DNA of 50,522 bases from an uncultured Gammaproteobacteria bacterium (GTDB taxonomy: Bacteria > Pseudomonadota > Gammaproteobacteria > Arenicellales > CAJQKF01), in NCBI GenBank assembly GCA_905478855.1, contig CAJQKF010000003.1, positions 1-50,522 of the forward strand. Reading direction: 5' to 3'. The notes under the pieces were generated by a model. It saw only the letters and a list, made by a program, of their open reading frames with translations, was not told the DNA's origin and made no database searches. A program made the position numbers and the translations under genes. Positions within the stretch are counted from its first letter, which is position 1; every line of letters begins with the position of its first letter. Below, piece by piece: positions 25,746 to 35,741 of the stretch.

Positions 25746-26777
25746 TTATCTTGTTTTTGAAAAAGTCTGAGAGAACACCGCCAGTTGATGCAGTTTTTCT
25801 AGAGCCTTTCCGCTTTCAAGCACTTTTTGGGCACGTTCAACACCTGCCTGCAGATTGTCAACTAGATTGGCAGCGTAAATTGTCGCTCCGGCATTAAGTG
25901 CGACAATATCTGCAGCAGGTCCCTTTTCGCCGCCTAAAACCGAGGTAATAATCTCTAAGCTCTTATCCGCACTATCAATTACGAGCTCGGAAATATTTGC
26001 TATCTGGGTAAGACTAAAATCACTAGGCGAGATCGTATACTGTGTAATTTCTCCATTTTTAAGCTCGGCTACACTTGTTTTAGCCGCTATAGATATCTCA
26101 TCAAGATGGTCTTCAGAACACACCACCAGAACGTGGTCTGCACCTAGTTCGCGATAAACTTGGGCCATCGGTAAGACCCACTCCAAACTAAATACACCAA
26201 CGAGTAAATTTCGCGCGCCCGCGGGGTTGGTTAATGGACCAAGCAAATTAAAAACGTTGCGTACACCAATCTCTCGTCGTGGCCCGATAGCATGTTTTGT
26301 TGCACCATGATGAGTCGGTGCAAACATAAATCCAATACCAATTTGATCGATACACCGACCTACCTGTTCCGGGGATAGAGTGATATTGACTCCGGCGGCT
26401 TCGAGCAAATCAGCACTGCCCGACTGACCACTGGCTGCCCTATTACCATGCTTAGCAATAACAGCGCCGGCTTCAGCGGCTACCATGGCACTGGCAGTAG
26501 ACACATTAAATAAACTTGCTCCATCACCTCCGGTACCTACACAATCATTTACCTGGGTCGCATTGGTTTTCACCTCAGCGGCAAAGTGACGCATTACAAG
26601 GGCTGCACCGGTTATTTCCTCTACGGTTTCGCCTTTAATACTCAAAGCAACCAAGAACCCTCCTATTTGAGCGGGTGTAGCCTCTCCTTTCATTATTAGT
26701 GTAACAACGTCCTGCATCTCGGATCTAGTCAAATCCTTCTTACTTATCAATAGTTTAAGTGCGTCTTGAATATTCAT
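25746..26777 (-). CDS. trpD: Anthranilate phosphoribosyltransferase
   Basis: TrpD transfers phosphoribose from PRPP to anthranilate, the second step of tryptophan synthesis from chorismate. The 343-residue protein has the glycine-rich PRPP loop CVGTGGDG, then NVSTASAMVAAEAG and KHGNRAASGQSGSADLLEA, all diagnostic. ATG 26777 is chosen because MNIQDALKLLI is the usual family N-terminus; the frame is open to 26825. The usual neighbours trpG and trpC are absent, so this trpD is separated from the rest of the pathway. It is divergent from dnaE2. Confidence 0.94.
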   Translation of the reverse strand: MNIQDALKLLISKKDLTRSEMQDVVTLIMKGEATPAQIGGFLVALSIKGETVEEITGAALVMRHFAAEVKTNATQVNDCVGTGGDGASLFNVSTASAMVAAEAGAVIAKHGNRAASGQSGSADLLEAAGVNITLSPEQVGRCIDQIGIGFMFAPTHHGATKHAIGPRREIGVRNVFNLLGPLTNPAGARNLLVGVFSLEWVLPMAQVYRELGADHVLVVCSEDHLDEISIAAKTSVAELKNGEITQYTISPSDFSLTQIANISELVIDSADKSLEIITSVLGGEKGPAADIVALNAGATIYAANLVDNLQAGVERAQKVLESGKALEKLHQLAVFSQTFSKTR

Positions 26778-26876
26778 CGGTCTTTCTTGCCGGGTTATAA
26801 ATGACTCTATTCTACCCCTTTGCATGGCTTTCAGTACAACTGCCTATTGCTTAAATAGATAATTTTCTTCATACTA

Positions 26877-26892
26877 CTATATTTATATACAG
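26877..26892 (+). promoter_or_regulatory. Candidate LexA (SOS) box of dnaE2
   Basis: The 16-mer CTATATTTATATACAG differs from the enterobacterial LexA consensus CTGT-(AT)4-ACAG at two positions. It ends 14 bases before the dnaE2 ATG and just upstream of the -10 box. dnaE2 is a classic SOS gene, which supports the call. Confidence 0.65.
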
Positions 26893-26894
26893 TA

Positions 26895-26900
26895 TATAAT
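26895..26900 (+). promoter_or_regulatory. dnaE2 -10 box
   Basis: A perfect TATAAT ends six bases before the ATG at 26907. Initiation 6-7 bases downstream would begin at the start codon itself, giving a leaderless mRNA. No good -35 is seen at 17 bases; the LexA-like box lies in the spacer. Confidence 0.55.
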
Positions 26901-26906
26901 AGATAA

Positions 26907-29900
26907 ATGAACTATGCAGAGCTACACAGCGTAAGTAACTTTAGTTTTTTACGTGGAGCATCCCACCCAGAAGAGCTGGTAGAAACAGCCTCAGCCCTTA
27001 ACTATCAATCACTTGCCATAACAGATGAATGCAGTTTAGCCGGTGCCGTAAAAGCACATCAGAAGGCGAAAGAATTGGGGTTACATTTAATTCTGGGGGC
27101 AGAGTTTTTGCTTGAAGAAAAAATTCGTATCGTTTTGCTGGCCAAAAATCGACAATCCTACGGCGATCTATGTCAATTAATCAGCAAGGCCCGACAGCGT
27201 GCCAAAAAAGGTACCTATACGGCAAAAAAGAACGATATCGAACAACTGGGGCACCACTGCATTGCTATTTTAAGCACATACAGCCAACCCGGGGAACCAC
27301 ATTTAATTCCTAAAGAACTTCAACAGCATCTAACGTGGCTAGCATCGATCAATACCCAAACTAGAATAGCGCTTACCTTTTCCGGTGATGGCAGGGATAA
27401 AACAAGATTCAAGACATACAGAGAAATAGCCAAAAATTGTGGCATCTCTTCAGTTGCGACCGGGAATGTTCACTTTCACCACCCGAACCGACTGCGCTTA
27501 CAACACGTGTTGACCGCCATCCGACTTGGCATACGGGTAGCCGATGCGGGTTTTAGTTTACAGCCCAATACGGCACTTGCTATGCATAAAATGGCTTTTC
27601 TTGAACGCCACTACCCAGCAGATTGTCTAACTGAAACCCTTGTTATCGCGGAACAATGCCAATTTAATCTTGATCAAATAACCTACAGCTACCCAAAGGA
27701 ATATATCCCACAACGCAGTTCGCCGTATTTGCACCTAAAGCGGCTTTGCATAGCGGGTATGAAACAGCGTTGGCCAGATAGTGCTAACGCAAAAGTTCGC
27801 GCACTCATCCTACATGAGCTTACATTAATTCATGAGTTGTCATATGAAGCCTATTTTTTAACCGTATATGACATTGTTACTTTTGCTCGATCGAGAAATA
27901 TTCTATGTCAAGGAAGAGGCTCAGCAGCAAATTCAGCCGTCTGTTTTTGTCTTGGAATTACCGAGGTTGACCCTTCCAAGATGCAGCTCCTGTTTGAGCG
28001 ATTCATCTCCAGAGAACGCAATGAGCCTCCCGACATTGATGTGGATTTTGAGCATGAAAGGCGTGAAGAGGTCATGCAATATATTTACCGCAAATATGGG
28101 CGTAATCATGCAGCCTTAACAGCTACAGTGATCAGCTACCGCCCCAAGAGCGCTATTCGTGATGTAGGAAAGTCCCTTGGTTTAGGCCTTTCACAAATCG
28201 AATTATTAAGCGCAAACCTTTCTTGGTGGGATGGAACTCGCGTCATACCAGAGCGCTTAAAAGAGATAGGCATAAACCCTGAGCAACCTCAGTTCCAATT
28301 ATTACTAGAGTTAGCAAATGAAATCATCGGTTTTCCTCGTCACTTATCACAACACACCGGTGGTTTTGTAATTAGCGATAAACCGATAAACCGATTTGTA
28401 CCAATCGAAAACGCTAGCATGGATAACCGCACAGTTATTGAATGGGATAAAAATGATATTAATGCAGTTGGTTTATTAAAAGTTGATTGCCTTTCATTAG
28501 GCATGTTGACAGCAATACATAAGTCCTTCGATTTAATAGAGCAAACTACCGGTAAAAAACTAACTATATCTACCGTTCCGGCAGATGATTCGAAGGTCTA
28601 TGACATGATTTGCCGTGCTGATACCATTGGTGTTTTCCAGATAGAGTCCAGAGCTCAAATGTCAATGCTGCCACGCTTAAGACCACGTAATTTTTACGAT
28701 TTAGTGATCGAGGTTGCACTCGTCAGGCCCGGCCCAATTCAGGGTGACATGGTACACCCCTATTTAAAACGACGCCAAGGGCTTGAGGAAGTAACCTATC
28801 CCAGTGAATCGGTAAAACAAGTTCTCGAACGCACGCTGGGTATTCCAATTTTCCAAGAACAGGTAATTAAACTAGCTATTGTTGCTGCAGGATTTACAGC
28901 TGGCGAAGCTGATGGTTTACGGCGCTCGATGGCCGCTTGGCGACGCCGTGGAGGTTTAGAGTACTACCATGAAAAATTAATTTCTGGCATGCTTGCACGC
29001 GGCTACCGTATAGACTTTGCCGAGCGTATCTACAAACAAATTCTGGGTTTTGGTGAATATGGATTTCCTGAATCGCATGCAGCCAGTTTTGCCTTATTAG
29101 TCTACGTATCATGCTGGATAAAATATCACCATCCAGCTGTATTCACTTGCGCACTTCTAAACAGCCAACCAATGGGGTTCTATGCGCCCGCCCAACTAAT
29201 ACAGGACGTACAGCGTCATGATGTTAAAGTTTTACCGATTGATATCAACCATAGCCAATGGGATTCAACTCTTGAAGCTAGCACCAAAGGGTTTGCATTA
29301 CGACTTGGTTTTCGGCTGATTAAACACTTAGGTAAAGCAGCCGTTTCAGATTTGTTATCTGAACGTCAAAATGGGCCGTTCAAAACTATAGCGGATATGC
29401 GTCGACGCACTCGTCTTTATGAAAATGATATGAAGGCATTGGCCGCAGCCAACTGCATGTCAGCGATTGGAAAACACCGTTATCAAACAGTATGGGAGCT
29501 AAGTGGTATTGAACCCGACCTACCGATGATTACAGACAATTGGCCGGTAGAGCCTATACCGTTATTGAAGCCACCAAATGTTGGTGAGGATGTCCGCGCT
29601 GACTACATTAGCACCGGTTTGAGCCTTGGGCCACATCCGTTACAGTTATTGCGTTCAAAGCTGAACCATCAACGTATTCGAACAGCCGCTTTGATATCCA
29701 ACATACAGCACGGAACACGTGTACGGGTTGCCGGAATTGTAACGTGTCGACAACGGCCCTCTAGCGCGAATAATGTAGCGTTTGTTACTCTCGAGGATGA
29801 AACAGGTTATATCAACCTGGTTATTTGGAAAAACCTAGCCGATCAGCAACGCCAAACATTATCCGGAGCACGTCTAATGGCCGCATATGGAGAGGTACAA

Positions 29901-29996
29901 TCCGACGGTACTGTTATCCATATTATAGCAAAACAATTGCGTGATTACTCTTACCTATTAGGGGAGTTGCCAACTATCTGCCGTGATTTCAGATAA
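26907..29996 (+). CDS. dnaE2: Error-prone DNA polymerase DnaE2 (ImuC)
   Basis: DnaE2 is the translesion C-family polymerase of the SOS mutasome, which copies damaged DNA with ImuA and ImuB. The 1029-residue protein opens with the family start YAELHSVSNFSFLRGASHPE of the PHP domain. The polymerase palm follows with PPDIDVDFEHERREEV (about 371-386), then the fingers region with GFGEYGFPESHAASFALLVY, and an OB-fold (about 930-990). It is shorter than replicative DnaE and lacks its C-terminal clamp-binding region, as expected. The imuA/imuB partners that usually precede it are not in the window. A LexA-like box and a TATAAT lie immediately upstream, with no room for a ribosome binding site. Confidence 0.94.
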   Translation: MNYAELHSVSNFSFLRGASHPEELVETASALNYQSLAITDECSLAGAVKAHQKAKELGLHLILGAEFLLEEKIRIVLLAKNRQSYGDLCQLISKARQRAKKGTYTAKKNDIEQLGHHCIAILSTYSQPGEPHLIPKELQQHLTWLASINTQTRIALTFSGDGRDKTRFKTYREIAKNCGISSVATGNVHFHHPNRLRLQHVLTAIRLGIRVADAGFSLQPNTALAMHKMAFLERHYPADCLTETLVIAEQCQFNLDQITYSYPKEYIPQRSSPYLHLKRLCIAGMKQRWPDSANAKVRALILHELTLIHELSYEAYFLTVYDIVTFARSRNILCQGRGSAANSAVCFCLGITEVDPSKMQLLFERFISRERNEPPDIDVDFEHERREEVMQYIYRKYGRNHAALTATVISYRPKSAIRDVGKSLGLGLSQIELLSANLSWWDGTRVIPERLKEIGINPEQPQFQLLLELANEIIGFPRHLSQHTGGFVISDKPINRFVPIENASMDNRTVIEWDKNDINAVGLLKVDCLSLGMLTAIHKSFDLIEQTTGKKLTISTVPADDSKVYDMICRADTIGVFQIESRAQMSMLPRLRPRNFYDLVIEVALVRPGPIQGDMVHPYLKRRQGLEEVTYPSESVKQVLERTLGIPIFQEQVIKLAIVAAGFTAGEADGLRRSMAAWRRRGGLEYYHEKLISGMLARGYRIDFAERIYKQILGFGEYGFPESHAASFALLVYVSCWIKYHHPAVFTCALLNSQPMGFYAPAQLIQDVQRHDVKVLPIDINHSQWDSTLEASTKGFALRLGFRLIKHLGKAAVSDLLSERQNGPFKTIADMRRRTRLYENDMKALAAANCMSAIGKHRYQTVWELSGIEPDLPMITDNWPVEPIPLLKPPNVGEDVRADYISTGLSLGPHPLQLLRSKLNHQRIRTAALISNIQHGTRVRVAGIVTCRQRPSSANNVAFVTLEDETGYINLVIWKNLADQQRQTLSGARLMAAYGEVQSDGTVIHIIAKQLRDYSYLLGELPTICRDFR

Positions 29997-30330
29997 GCCA
30001 AACGAAACAGTAGATAGGTACATTCGATGAGAATATAGACCACATTCAAACCAAAGGTAGAACAAGTATGTTCTATAATAAGAATCATCAATACATTGCG
30101 TATTTCATATGTAGATATTTGTTAATAGACGGCCAGAATATTTAAAACGTCGTTCTAATATCTGCTTATGGCGGCAATACGATTAATTCTGATGCGGAAC
30201 TTGATATCCTGCACAGTTCATACTAAAAACTGGAACTAGAATAAAGCAAGTATTGTATGAGTACTACGGTAGAACCCTACCGTCCAAACACTTAGAAGAT
30301 AGTTTTGATATTTGAAACTGGGGAAAAATT
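29997..30330. other. Intergenic between dnaE2 and formate dehydrogenase, with a palindrome
   Basis: No gene or clear terminator was found. A palindrome AGAACAAGTATGTTCT (30059-30074; arms AGAACA/TGTTCT) overlaps a TATAAT (30074-30079). It could be an operator on a promoter for the formate dehydrogenase genes about 250 bases away. The regulator is not known. Confidence 0.4.
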
Positions 30331-32025
30331 GTGAATTCAGTGACAAACACCACCGAGAAAACTGTAGGTAAAAGACGGAAAACCCGTTCAACTCCCAAAG
30401 GTCGTCAGGTTGACCCAGTCGCATTGACAGAAGTTCAATCGCTACTTAGAGATAAGTCTAGACAACGGGATTTATTAATAGAGCACCTTCATCTAATTCA
30501 GGATGAATATGGCCATCTATCCGCACGTCATCTTGCTGCACTTGCTCGGGAAATGCGACTTTCGCAAACAGAAGTTTATGAAGTTGCGTCTTTTTACGCC
30601 CATTTCGATATCGTAAAAGAAAATGAGACACCACCACCTGCGTTTACCGTAAGAGTATGTGACAGTATTAGTTGCGAATTGGCCGGTGCTAGAGAATTAT
30701 TAAAAGAACTCGCCGATAAAACTGATAACAACGTTCGGGTATTAGCTGCACCCTGCATGGGACGTTGTAGTCACGCACCGGTTGCAGAAGTTGGCCATCG
30801 TCATCTCGACAATACAACAGCTGACGAAATCATTGCCGCTATCGATCGAAACGATACGCACGCAGTCATACCAGAGTACTCAAACTTGGATACCTATCAA
30901 GCTAGCGGTGGGTACAGTCGACTACAGGATTGCCTACGCGGTAAATTAAGTATCGATGATGTCACCAGTAGTCTGGATGCTTCCGGATTACGTGGTCTGG
31001 GTGGAGCGGGTTTTCCAACCGGTAGAAAGTGGAAAATAGTGGGTGGTTTCGAGGGACCCCGACTTATGGCAGTAAACTGCGATGAGGGCGAGCCTGGCAC
31101 ATTCAAAGACAGGCATTATCTTGAATCCGAGCCCCATCGCTTTATTGAGGGGATGCTGATTGCTGCATGGGCTGTAGGAATCGAACATAGCTATATTTAT
31201 GTACGTGACGAATATCCGGCAGTCATACAGATTCTTACAACAGAAATAGAAAGGGTTAAAGCCGCAGGCTTATCTAAACATTGCGTACTGGAAATCAGAC
31301 GGGGTGCCGGCGCCTACATTTGCGGTGAAGAATCTGCGATGATCGAATCCATCGAAGGCAAACGCGGGTTACCTCGTAACCGACCTCCGTATGTTGCCGA
31401 AGTCGGATTATTTGGCCGCCCTACTCTGGAACACAATGTAGAAACACTGTATTGGATTCCTGAAATACTGACAAATGGAGCAGAAGCCTTTGCCAGTGCC
31501 GGAACCAATGACCGAAATGGCTGGAGAAGCTACTCGGTATCTGGCCGAGTTAAAAACCCGGGTGTAAAACTTGCACCTGCGGGCATTACTGTTCGAGGCC
31601 TAATTGAAGAGTACTGCGGCGGTATGCAAGATGGCCATAGCTTAAAAGGATACTTACCGGGTGGCGCATCCGGTGGTGTTTTGCCCGCATCCATGGATAA
31701 TTTGCCCTTAGATTTTGGCACACTTGAAGAACACGGTTGTTTTATTGGCTCTGCTGCGGTCGTTATATTTTCAAATCATGACGACATGAAGGATGTAGCA
31801 CGAAACCTTTTAAGATTTTTCAGAGATGAATCCTGTGGCCAATGCACACCTTGCCGTGTGGGAACCGAGAAATCAGTTAATCTGATGGACGCCAATCAAT
31901 GGGACACATCATTACTTGGCGAACTCTGCACAACAATGACTGATGCCTCAATTTGCGGACTCGGTCAGGCCGCGGGAAACCCGATTAAAACAGTGATTAA
32001 ATTCTTTCCGGAGGATTTGAAATGA
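30331..32025 (+). CDS. fdsB: NAD-dependent formate dehydrogenase, fused gamma-beta subunit
   Basis: This 564-residue protein joins a NuoE-like domain (about 40-170) and a NuoF-like domain (about 185-564), usually separate FdsG and FdsB subunits. The NuoE part binds a 2Fe-2S cluster through VCDSISCEL and APCMGRC. The NuoF part has GLRGLGGAGFPTGRKWK for NADH/FMN, NCDEGEPGTFKDR, and the 4Fe-4S motif ESCGQCTPCRVG with a distal Cys in ASICGLGQ. It passes electrons from the molybdenum subunit to NAD+ in the cytoplasm. GTG 30331 follows GGGGA. It overlaps the alpha-subunit gene by 4 bases. The NuoEF-like pair could also serve a hydrogenase, but the following gene settles it. Confidence 0.9.
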   Translation: MNSVTNTTEKTVGKRRKTRSTPKGRQVDPVALTEVQSLLRDKSRQRDLLIEHLHLIQDEYGHLSARHLAALAREMRLSQTEVYEVASFYAHFDIVKENETPPPAFTVRVCDSISCELAGARELLKELADKTDNNVRVLAAPCMGRCSHAPVAEVGHRHLDNTTADEIIAAIDRNDTHAVIPEYSNLDTYQASGGYSRLQDCLRGKLSIDDVTSSLDASGLRGLGGAGFPTGRKWKIVGGFEGPRLMAVNCDEGEPGTFKDRHYLESEPHRFIEGMLIAAWAVGIEHSYIYVRDEYPAVIQILTTEIERVKAAGLSKHCVLEIRRGAGAYICGEESAMIESIEGKRGLPRNRPPYVAEVGLFGRPTLEHNVETLYWIPEILTNGAEAFASAGTNDRNGWRSYSVSGRVKNPGVKLAPAGITVRGLIEEYCGGMQDGHSLKGYLPGGASGGVLPASMDNLPLDFGTLEEHGCFIGSAAVVIFSNHDDMKDVARNLLRFFRDESCGQCTPCRVGTEKSVNLMDANQWDTSLLGELCTTMTDASICGLGQAAGNPIKTVIKFFPEDLK

Positions 32026-34772
32026 GCAATCCGATTCAATTTGAGCTAGACGGTCGCCTAGTTGAAGCCGCCGAAGATGAAACAATTTGGCAAGTAGCTG
32101 CGCGATATGATGTCGATATTCCCCACCTATGTTACACCCCCGAACCGGGATATCGTGTAGACGGAAACTGTCGAGCATGCATGGTAGAAATAGAAGGCGA
32201 ACGTGTGCTTGCACCATCATGCCTGCGTAAGCCAACGGATGGCATGAAAGTTCACGTCAATAACAGCCGTGCAAAAAACGCACGAAAAGGTGTTATTGAA
32301 TTACTGCTTGCAGACCAACCCGATCGTAAAATTGCCCATGAGGTTAATTCCAAACTCTGGAACTGGGCAGATCAAATGAACGTTAGCGAAAGTCGATTTC
32401 CGGCACGCGAAACAGCTCCCCTTGCCGACACCAGTCACCCGGCAATGTATGTAGCGTTGGATGCTTGTATTCAATGCAACCTATGTGTGCGTGCGTGCCG
32501 CGAAGTACAGGTTAATGATGTAATCGGAATGGCGGGGCGTGGATCCGAGTCTAAAATTGTATTCGATTTAGATGATCCAATGGGTTTGAGCACCTGTGTC
32601 GCTTGCGGCGAATGTGTGCAAGCCTGCCCAACTGGCGCATTAATGGAACGCTCACGGGTTGACGAAAATGGTGTAGATAAACAACTCGAGCTGACTAAGG
32701 TCGATAGTGTTTGTCCGTATTGTGGTGTAGGGTGTCAATTAACCTACGAAATTAACGATAATAAAATTATCTCCGTGCAAGGACGTGATGGCCCTGCAAA
32801 TGAACAACGCCTTTGTGTTAAAGGACGCTTTGGTTTCGATTACGTAAAGCACCCTCATCGCTTGACCAAACCACTTATTCGTCGGGACGATGCACCAAAA
32901 AGCGGTCAAATAGAAATTGACCCGTCAGATCCCTATACTCATTTTCGTGAAGCGACTTGGGAAGAAGCACTAACCAAGGCAGCATCAGGCTTACAGACCA
33001 TTCGCGATACCCATGGTGGAGATGCACTCGCCGGTTTTGGTTCTGCTAAAGGATCAAATGAAGAAGCCTATTTGTTTCAGAAGCTGGTACGAACCGGCTT
33101 TGGAACCAATAACGTCGATCACTGCACAAGGTTATGTCACGCATCCTCAGTCGCAGCGCTGCTTGAAGGAATCGGGTCTGGTGCCGTTACAGCGCCCTTC
33201 ACAGCAGTACAGGAAGCTGAAGTAATTATTGTTATTGGTGCAAACCCAATCGAGAATCACCCTGTTGCCGCGACGTATTTCAAGCAGGCATCAAAGCGAG
33301 CTAAGCTAATCGTGATGGATCCGCGCGGCACTGCACTTAAACGCTATGCATCGCATATGTTGCAATTCAAACCCGGCAAGGATGTCGCTATGTTGAACGC
33401 TATACTGAATGTCATTGTTACAGAGAATCTGTACAACGAGGAATATGTCAGTAAGTTTACCGAAGGCTTTGAACAACTGAAAAGCCATGTTGCTGAGTTC
33501 ACACCAGAAGCGATGGAACCCGTATGCGGTATTGAAGCCGATACACTGCGCGAAGTTGCACGCTTGTTTGCAACCTCGAATGGATCCATGATTTTCTGGG
33601 GCATGGGCGTATCGCAGCATATACACGGCACTGATAATGCTCGTTGTTTAATTGCGTTAGCGCTAATAACAGGGCAAGTCGGTCGACCAGGCTCTGGTTT
33701 ACACCCGTTACGTGGTCAAAACAATGTTCAAGGCGCATCCGATGCCGGGTTAATACCAATGATGCTGCCAGATTATCAACTGGTTGAAGGCGCCGAGGTA
33801 CGTGAACGTTTTGAGGATATCTGGGGCTCGTCGATTGACTCGAAAAAAGGGCTCACTGTCGTTGAAATTATGCATGCCATACATGACGATAAGATACGCG
33901 GTATGTATGTTATGGGCGAAAACCCTGCAATGTCTGATCCCGATGCCAATCATGCCCGAGAAGCGCTCGCCAAGCTTAAACACTTAGTGGTGCAAGATAT
34001 CTTCCTTACCGAAACTGCATTTCATGCCGATGTGGTTTTTCCTGCATCTGCATGGCCCGAAAAAGACGGTACCGTAACCAATACCAATCGTCAGGTGCAG
34101 ATGGGCCGTAAGGCACTAGAAACACCAGGGGACGTTAGACAAGATTGGTGGCTAATCAAAGAACTGGCCGTTCGTCTTGGCCTAAACTGGACTTATGAGC
34201 ATCCGTCTGATGTCTTCAACGAAATGGCTACAGTTATGCCATCGTTTTCAAATATCACCTGGGATCGACTGCAACAGGAAAGTGCGGTTACCTACCCTTG
34301 TAAGGCACCAGACCAACCTGGTGAAGCTATTGTATTCGGAGACGGTTTTCCAACCGCAAGCGGACGTGGAAAATTAGTTCCAGCGAGTCTTGTTTCCCCT
34401 AACGAGGAACCCGATGCCGATTATCCAATGGTTCTTACTACAGGTCGTCAGTTAGAGCATTGGCATACAGGCGCCATGACCCGAAGAACAGAGATTTTGG
34501 ATGCGATTGAACCATCTGCGATTGCAAGTTTGTCACCCGCTGATATAAATACTCTTGGGATACAACCCGGTGATTTGATAAAAGTTGAAACTCGACGAGG
34601 ATCCATAGAGTTAACTGCTCGACAAGACGAGGCTGTACCCCAAGGGCTTATATTTATCCCATTTTGTTATCATGAAGCATCTGCGAATAGACTAACAAAT
34701 GCAGCGCTTGATCCTTATGGAAAAATTCCGGAGTTCAAGTTCTGTGCGGCAAAAATTGAGACAACAACCTAG
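32022..34772 (+). CDS. fdsA: Formate dehydrogenase, molybdenum alpha subunit
   Basis: The alpha subunit oxidises formate to CO2 at a bis-molybdopterin-guanine-dinucleotide centre. In order: an N-terminal 2Fe-2S ferredoxin domain (LCYTPEPGYRVDGNCRACMVE), two 4Fe-4S motifs (CIQCNLCVRAC and CVACGECVQACPTGAL), a Mo-enzyme 4Fe-4S motif (CPYCGVGCQ), then the molybdopterin domains. DHCTRLCHASSVAAL carries the catalytic Cys (no selenocysteine is needed), and GLHPLRGQNNVQGASD holds the conserved active-site region. The 916 residues match soluble FdsA/FdhF-like enzymes. The accessory fdsC/fdhD and fdsD genes are not adjacent, since a terminator follows. Confidence 0.93.
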   Translation: MSNPIQFELDGRLVEAAEDETIWQVAARYDVDIPHLCYTPEPGYRVDGNCRACMVEIEGERVLAPSCLRKPTDGMKVHVNNSRAKNARKGVIELLLADQPDRKIAHEVNSKLWNWADQMNVSESRFPARETAPLADTSHPAMYVALDACIQCNLCVRACREVQVNDVIGMAGRGSESKIVFDLDDPMGLSTCVACGECVQACPTGALMERSRVDENGVDKQLELTKVDSVCPYCGVGCQLTYEINDNKIISVQGRDGPANEQRLCVKGRFGFDYVKHPHRLTKPLIRRDDAPKSGQIEIDPSDPYTHFREATWEEALTKAASGLQTIRDTHGGDALAGFGSAKGSNEEAYLFQKLVRTGFGTNNVDHCTRLCHASSVAALLEGIGSGAVTAPFTAVQEAEVIIVIGANPIENHPVAATYFKQASKRAKLIVMDPRGTALKRYASHMLQFKPGKDVAMLNAILNVIVTENLYNEEYVSKFTEGFEQLKSHVAEFTPEAMEPVCGIEADTLREVARLFATSNGSMIFWGMGVSQHIHGTDNARCLIALALITGQVGRPGSGLHPLRGQNNVQGASDAGLIPMMLPDYQLVEGAEVRERFEDIWGSSIDSKKGLTVVEIMHAIHDDKIRGMYVMGENPAMSDPDANHAREALAKLKHLVVQDIFLTETAFHADVVFPASAWPEKDGTVTNTNRQVQMGRKALETPGDVRQDWWLIKELAVRLGLNWTYEHPSDVFNEMATVMPSFSNITWDRLQQESAVTYPCKAPDQPGEAIVFGDGFPTASGRGKLVPASLVSPNEEPDADYPMVLTTGRQLEHWHTGAMTRRTEILDAIEPSAIASLSPADINTLGIQPGDLIKVETRRGSIELTARQDEAVPQGLIFIPFCYHEASANRLTNAALDPYGKIPEFKFCAAKIETTT

Positions 34773-34806
34773 TTTGATGCGCGTTTAGCGGCAATAAAGC
34801 AGCAAT

Positions 34807-34837
34807 AAAAAAGGCGATCAGGTTGATCGCCTTTTTT
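34807..34837. terminator. Bidirectional rho-independent terminator
   Basis: A 14-bp perfect stem (AAAAAAGGCGATCA / TGATCGCCTTTTTT) with a 3-base loop lies between convergent fdsA and sucD. It has T-runs on both strands. Confidence 0.93.
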
Positions 34838-34858
34838 TATTATCCTTTTTATTAAGTA

Positions 34859-35737
34859 CTATGAAAGAGCTTCTTTCATAAATGCGCCCATATGCGATGG
34901 ATTGCGTGTAACACGCACTCCGGCAGCTTCCAGAGCTTTAATTTTTTCATCCGCTGTGCCTTTTCCGCCAGCTATAATAGCGCCTGCGTGTCCCATACGC
35001 TTTCCTTCAGGAGCAGTAACACCGGCAATGAAACCAACGACCGGTTTATTCATATTCGCAGCAATCCACTCGGCACATTCTTCCTCATCCGTACCGCCAA
35101 TCTCACCACACATTACAACTGCATCAGTATCTGGATCGTCATTAAACATTTTCATTACATCAAGATGTTTTAGCCCATTTACAGGATCCCCCCCAATACC
35201 AACACAGGTCGATTGACCGAGTCCTAGCTTAGTGAGTTGATCAACCACTTCGTAGGTTAACGTACCCGAGCGGGATACCACTCCAATTCGTCCTTTTTGA
35301 TGAATGTAACCGGGCATGATGCCAATTTTAAGTTCTTCTGGTGTAATTAAGCCCGGGCAATTAGGACCAATCAAGATGGAATTTGACTCCTTCATACGAT
35401 CACGGGTTCGAATCATATCCTTAACCGGTATCCCTTCTGTAATACATATGATCACACCGATCTCGGCATCCACAGCCTCATCAATAGCCGCAGCGGCAAA
35501 AGGTGGTGGCACGTAGATTACGGATACATCGCAATGGGTTTCCTGCTTTGCTTCCTTAACCGTATCAAAAACGGGTATACCTTCAACAACCTGTCCACCC
35601 TTTTTTGGAGTTACACCGGCGACATAGCAGTTTTCGCCGTTAGCATAAGACTTGCTGTGATGAGTATGAAATTGCCCGGTTTTCCCAGTAATGCCCTGGG
35701 TAACTACTTTAGAATCTTTATTTATCAATATAGACAT
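34859..35737 (-). CDS. sucD: Succinyl-CoA synthetase, alpha subunit
   Basis: With SucC this enzyme makes ATP or GTP from succinyl-CoA in the TCA cycle. The 292-residue protein binds CoA in its N-terminal Rossmann domain ([15 protein letters not shown]) and carries the phosphorylated histidine in [17 protein letters not shown] 35737 is chosen over the longer frame to 35797, since [11 protein letters not shown] is the standard start. It lies 4 bases after sucC. In many gammaproteobacteria sucCD follow sucAB; here they are alone. Confidence 0.96.
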   Translation of the reverse strand: MSILINKDSKVVTQGITGKTGQFHTHHSKSYANGENCYVAGVTPKKGGQVVEGIPVFDTVKEAKQETHCDVSVIYVPPPFAAAAIDEAVDAEIGVIICITEGIPVKDMIRTRDRMKESNSILIGPNCPGLITPEELKIGIMPGYIHQKGRIGVVSRSGTLTYEVVDQLTKLGLGQSTCVGIGGDPVNGLKHLDVMKMFNDDPDTDAVVMCGEIGGTDEEECAEWIAANMNKPVVGFIAGVTAPEGKRMGHAGAIIAGGKGTADEKIKALEAAGVRVTRNPSHMGAFMKEALS

Positions 35738-35741
35738 ATGA

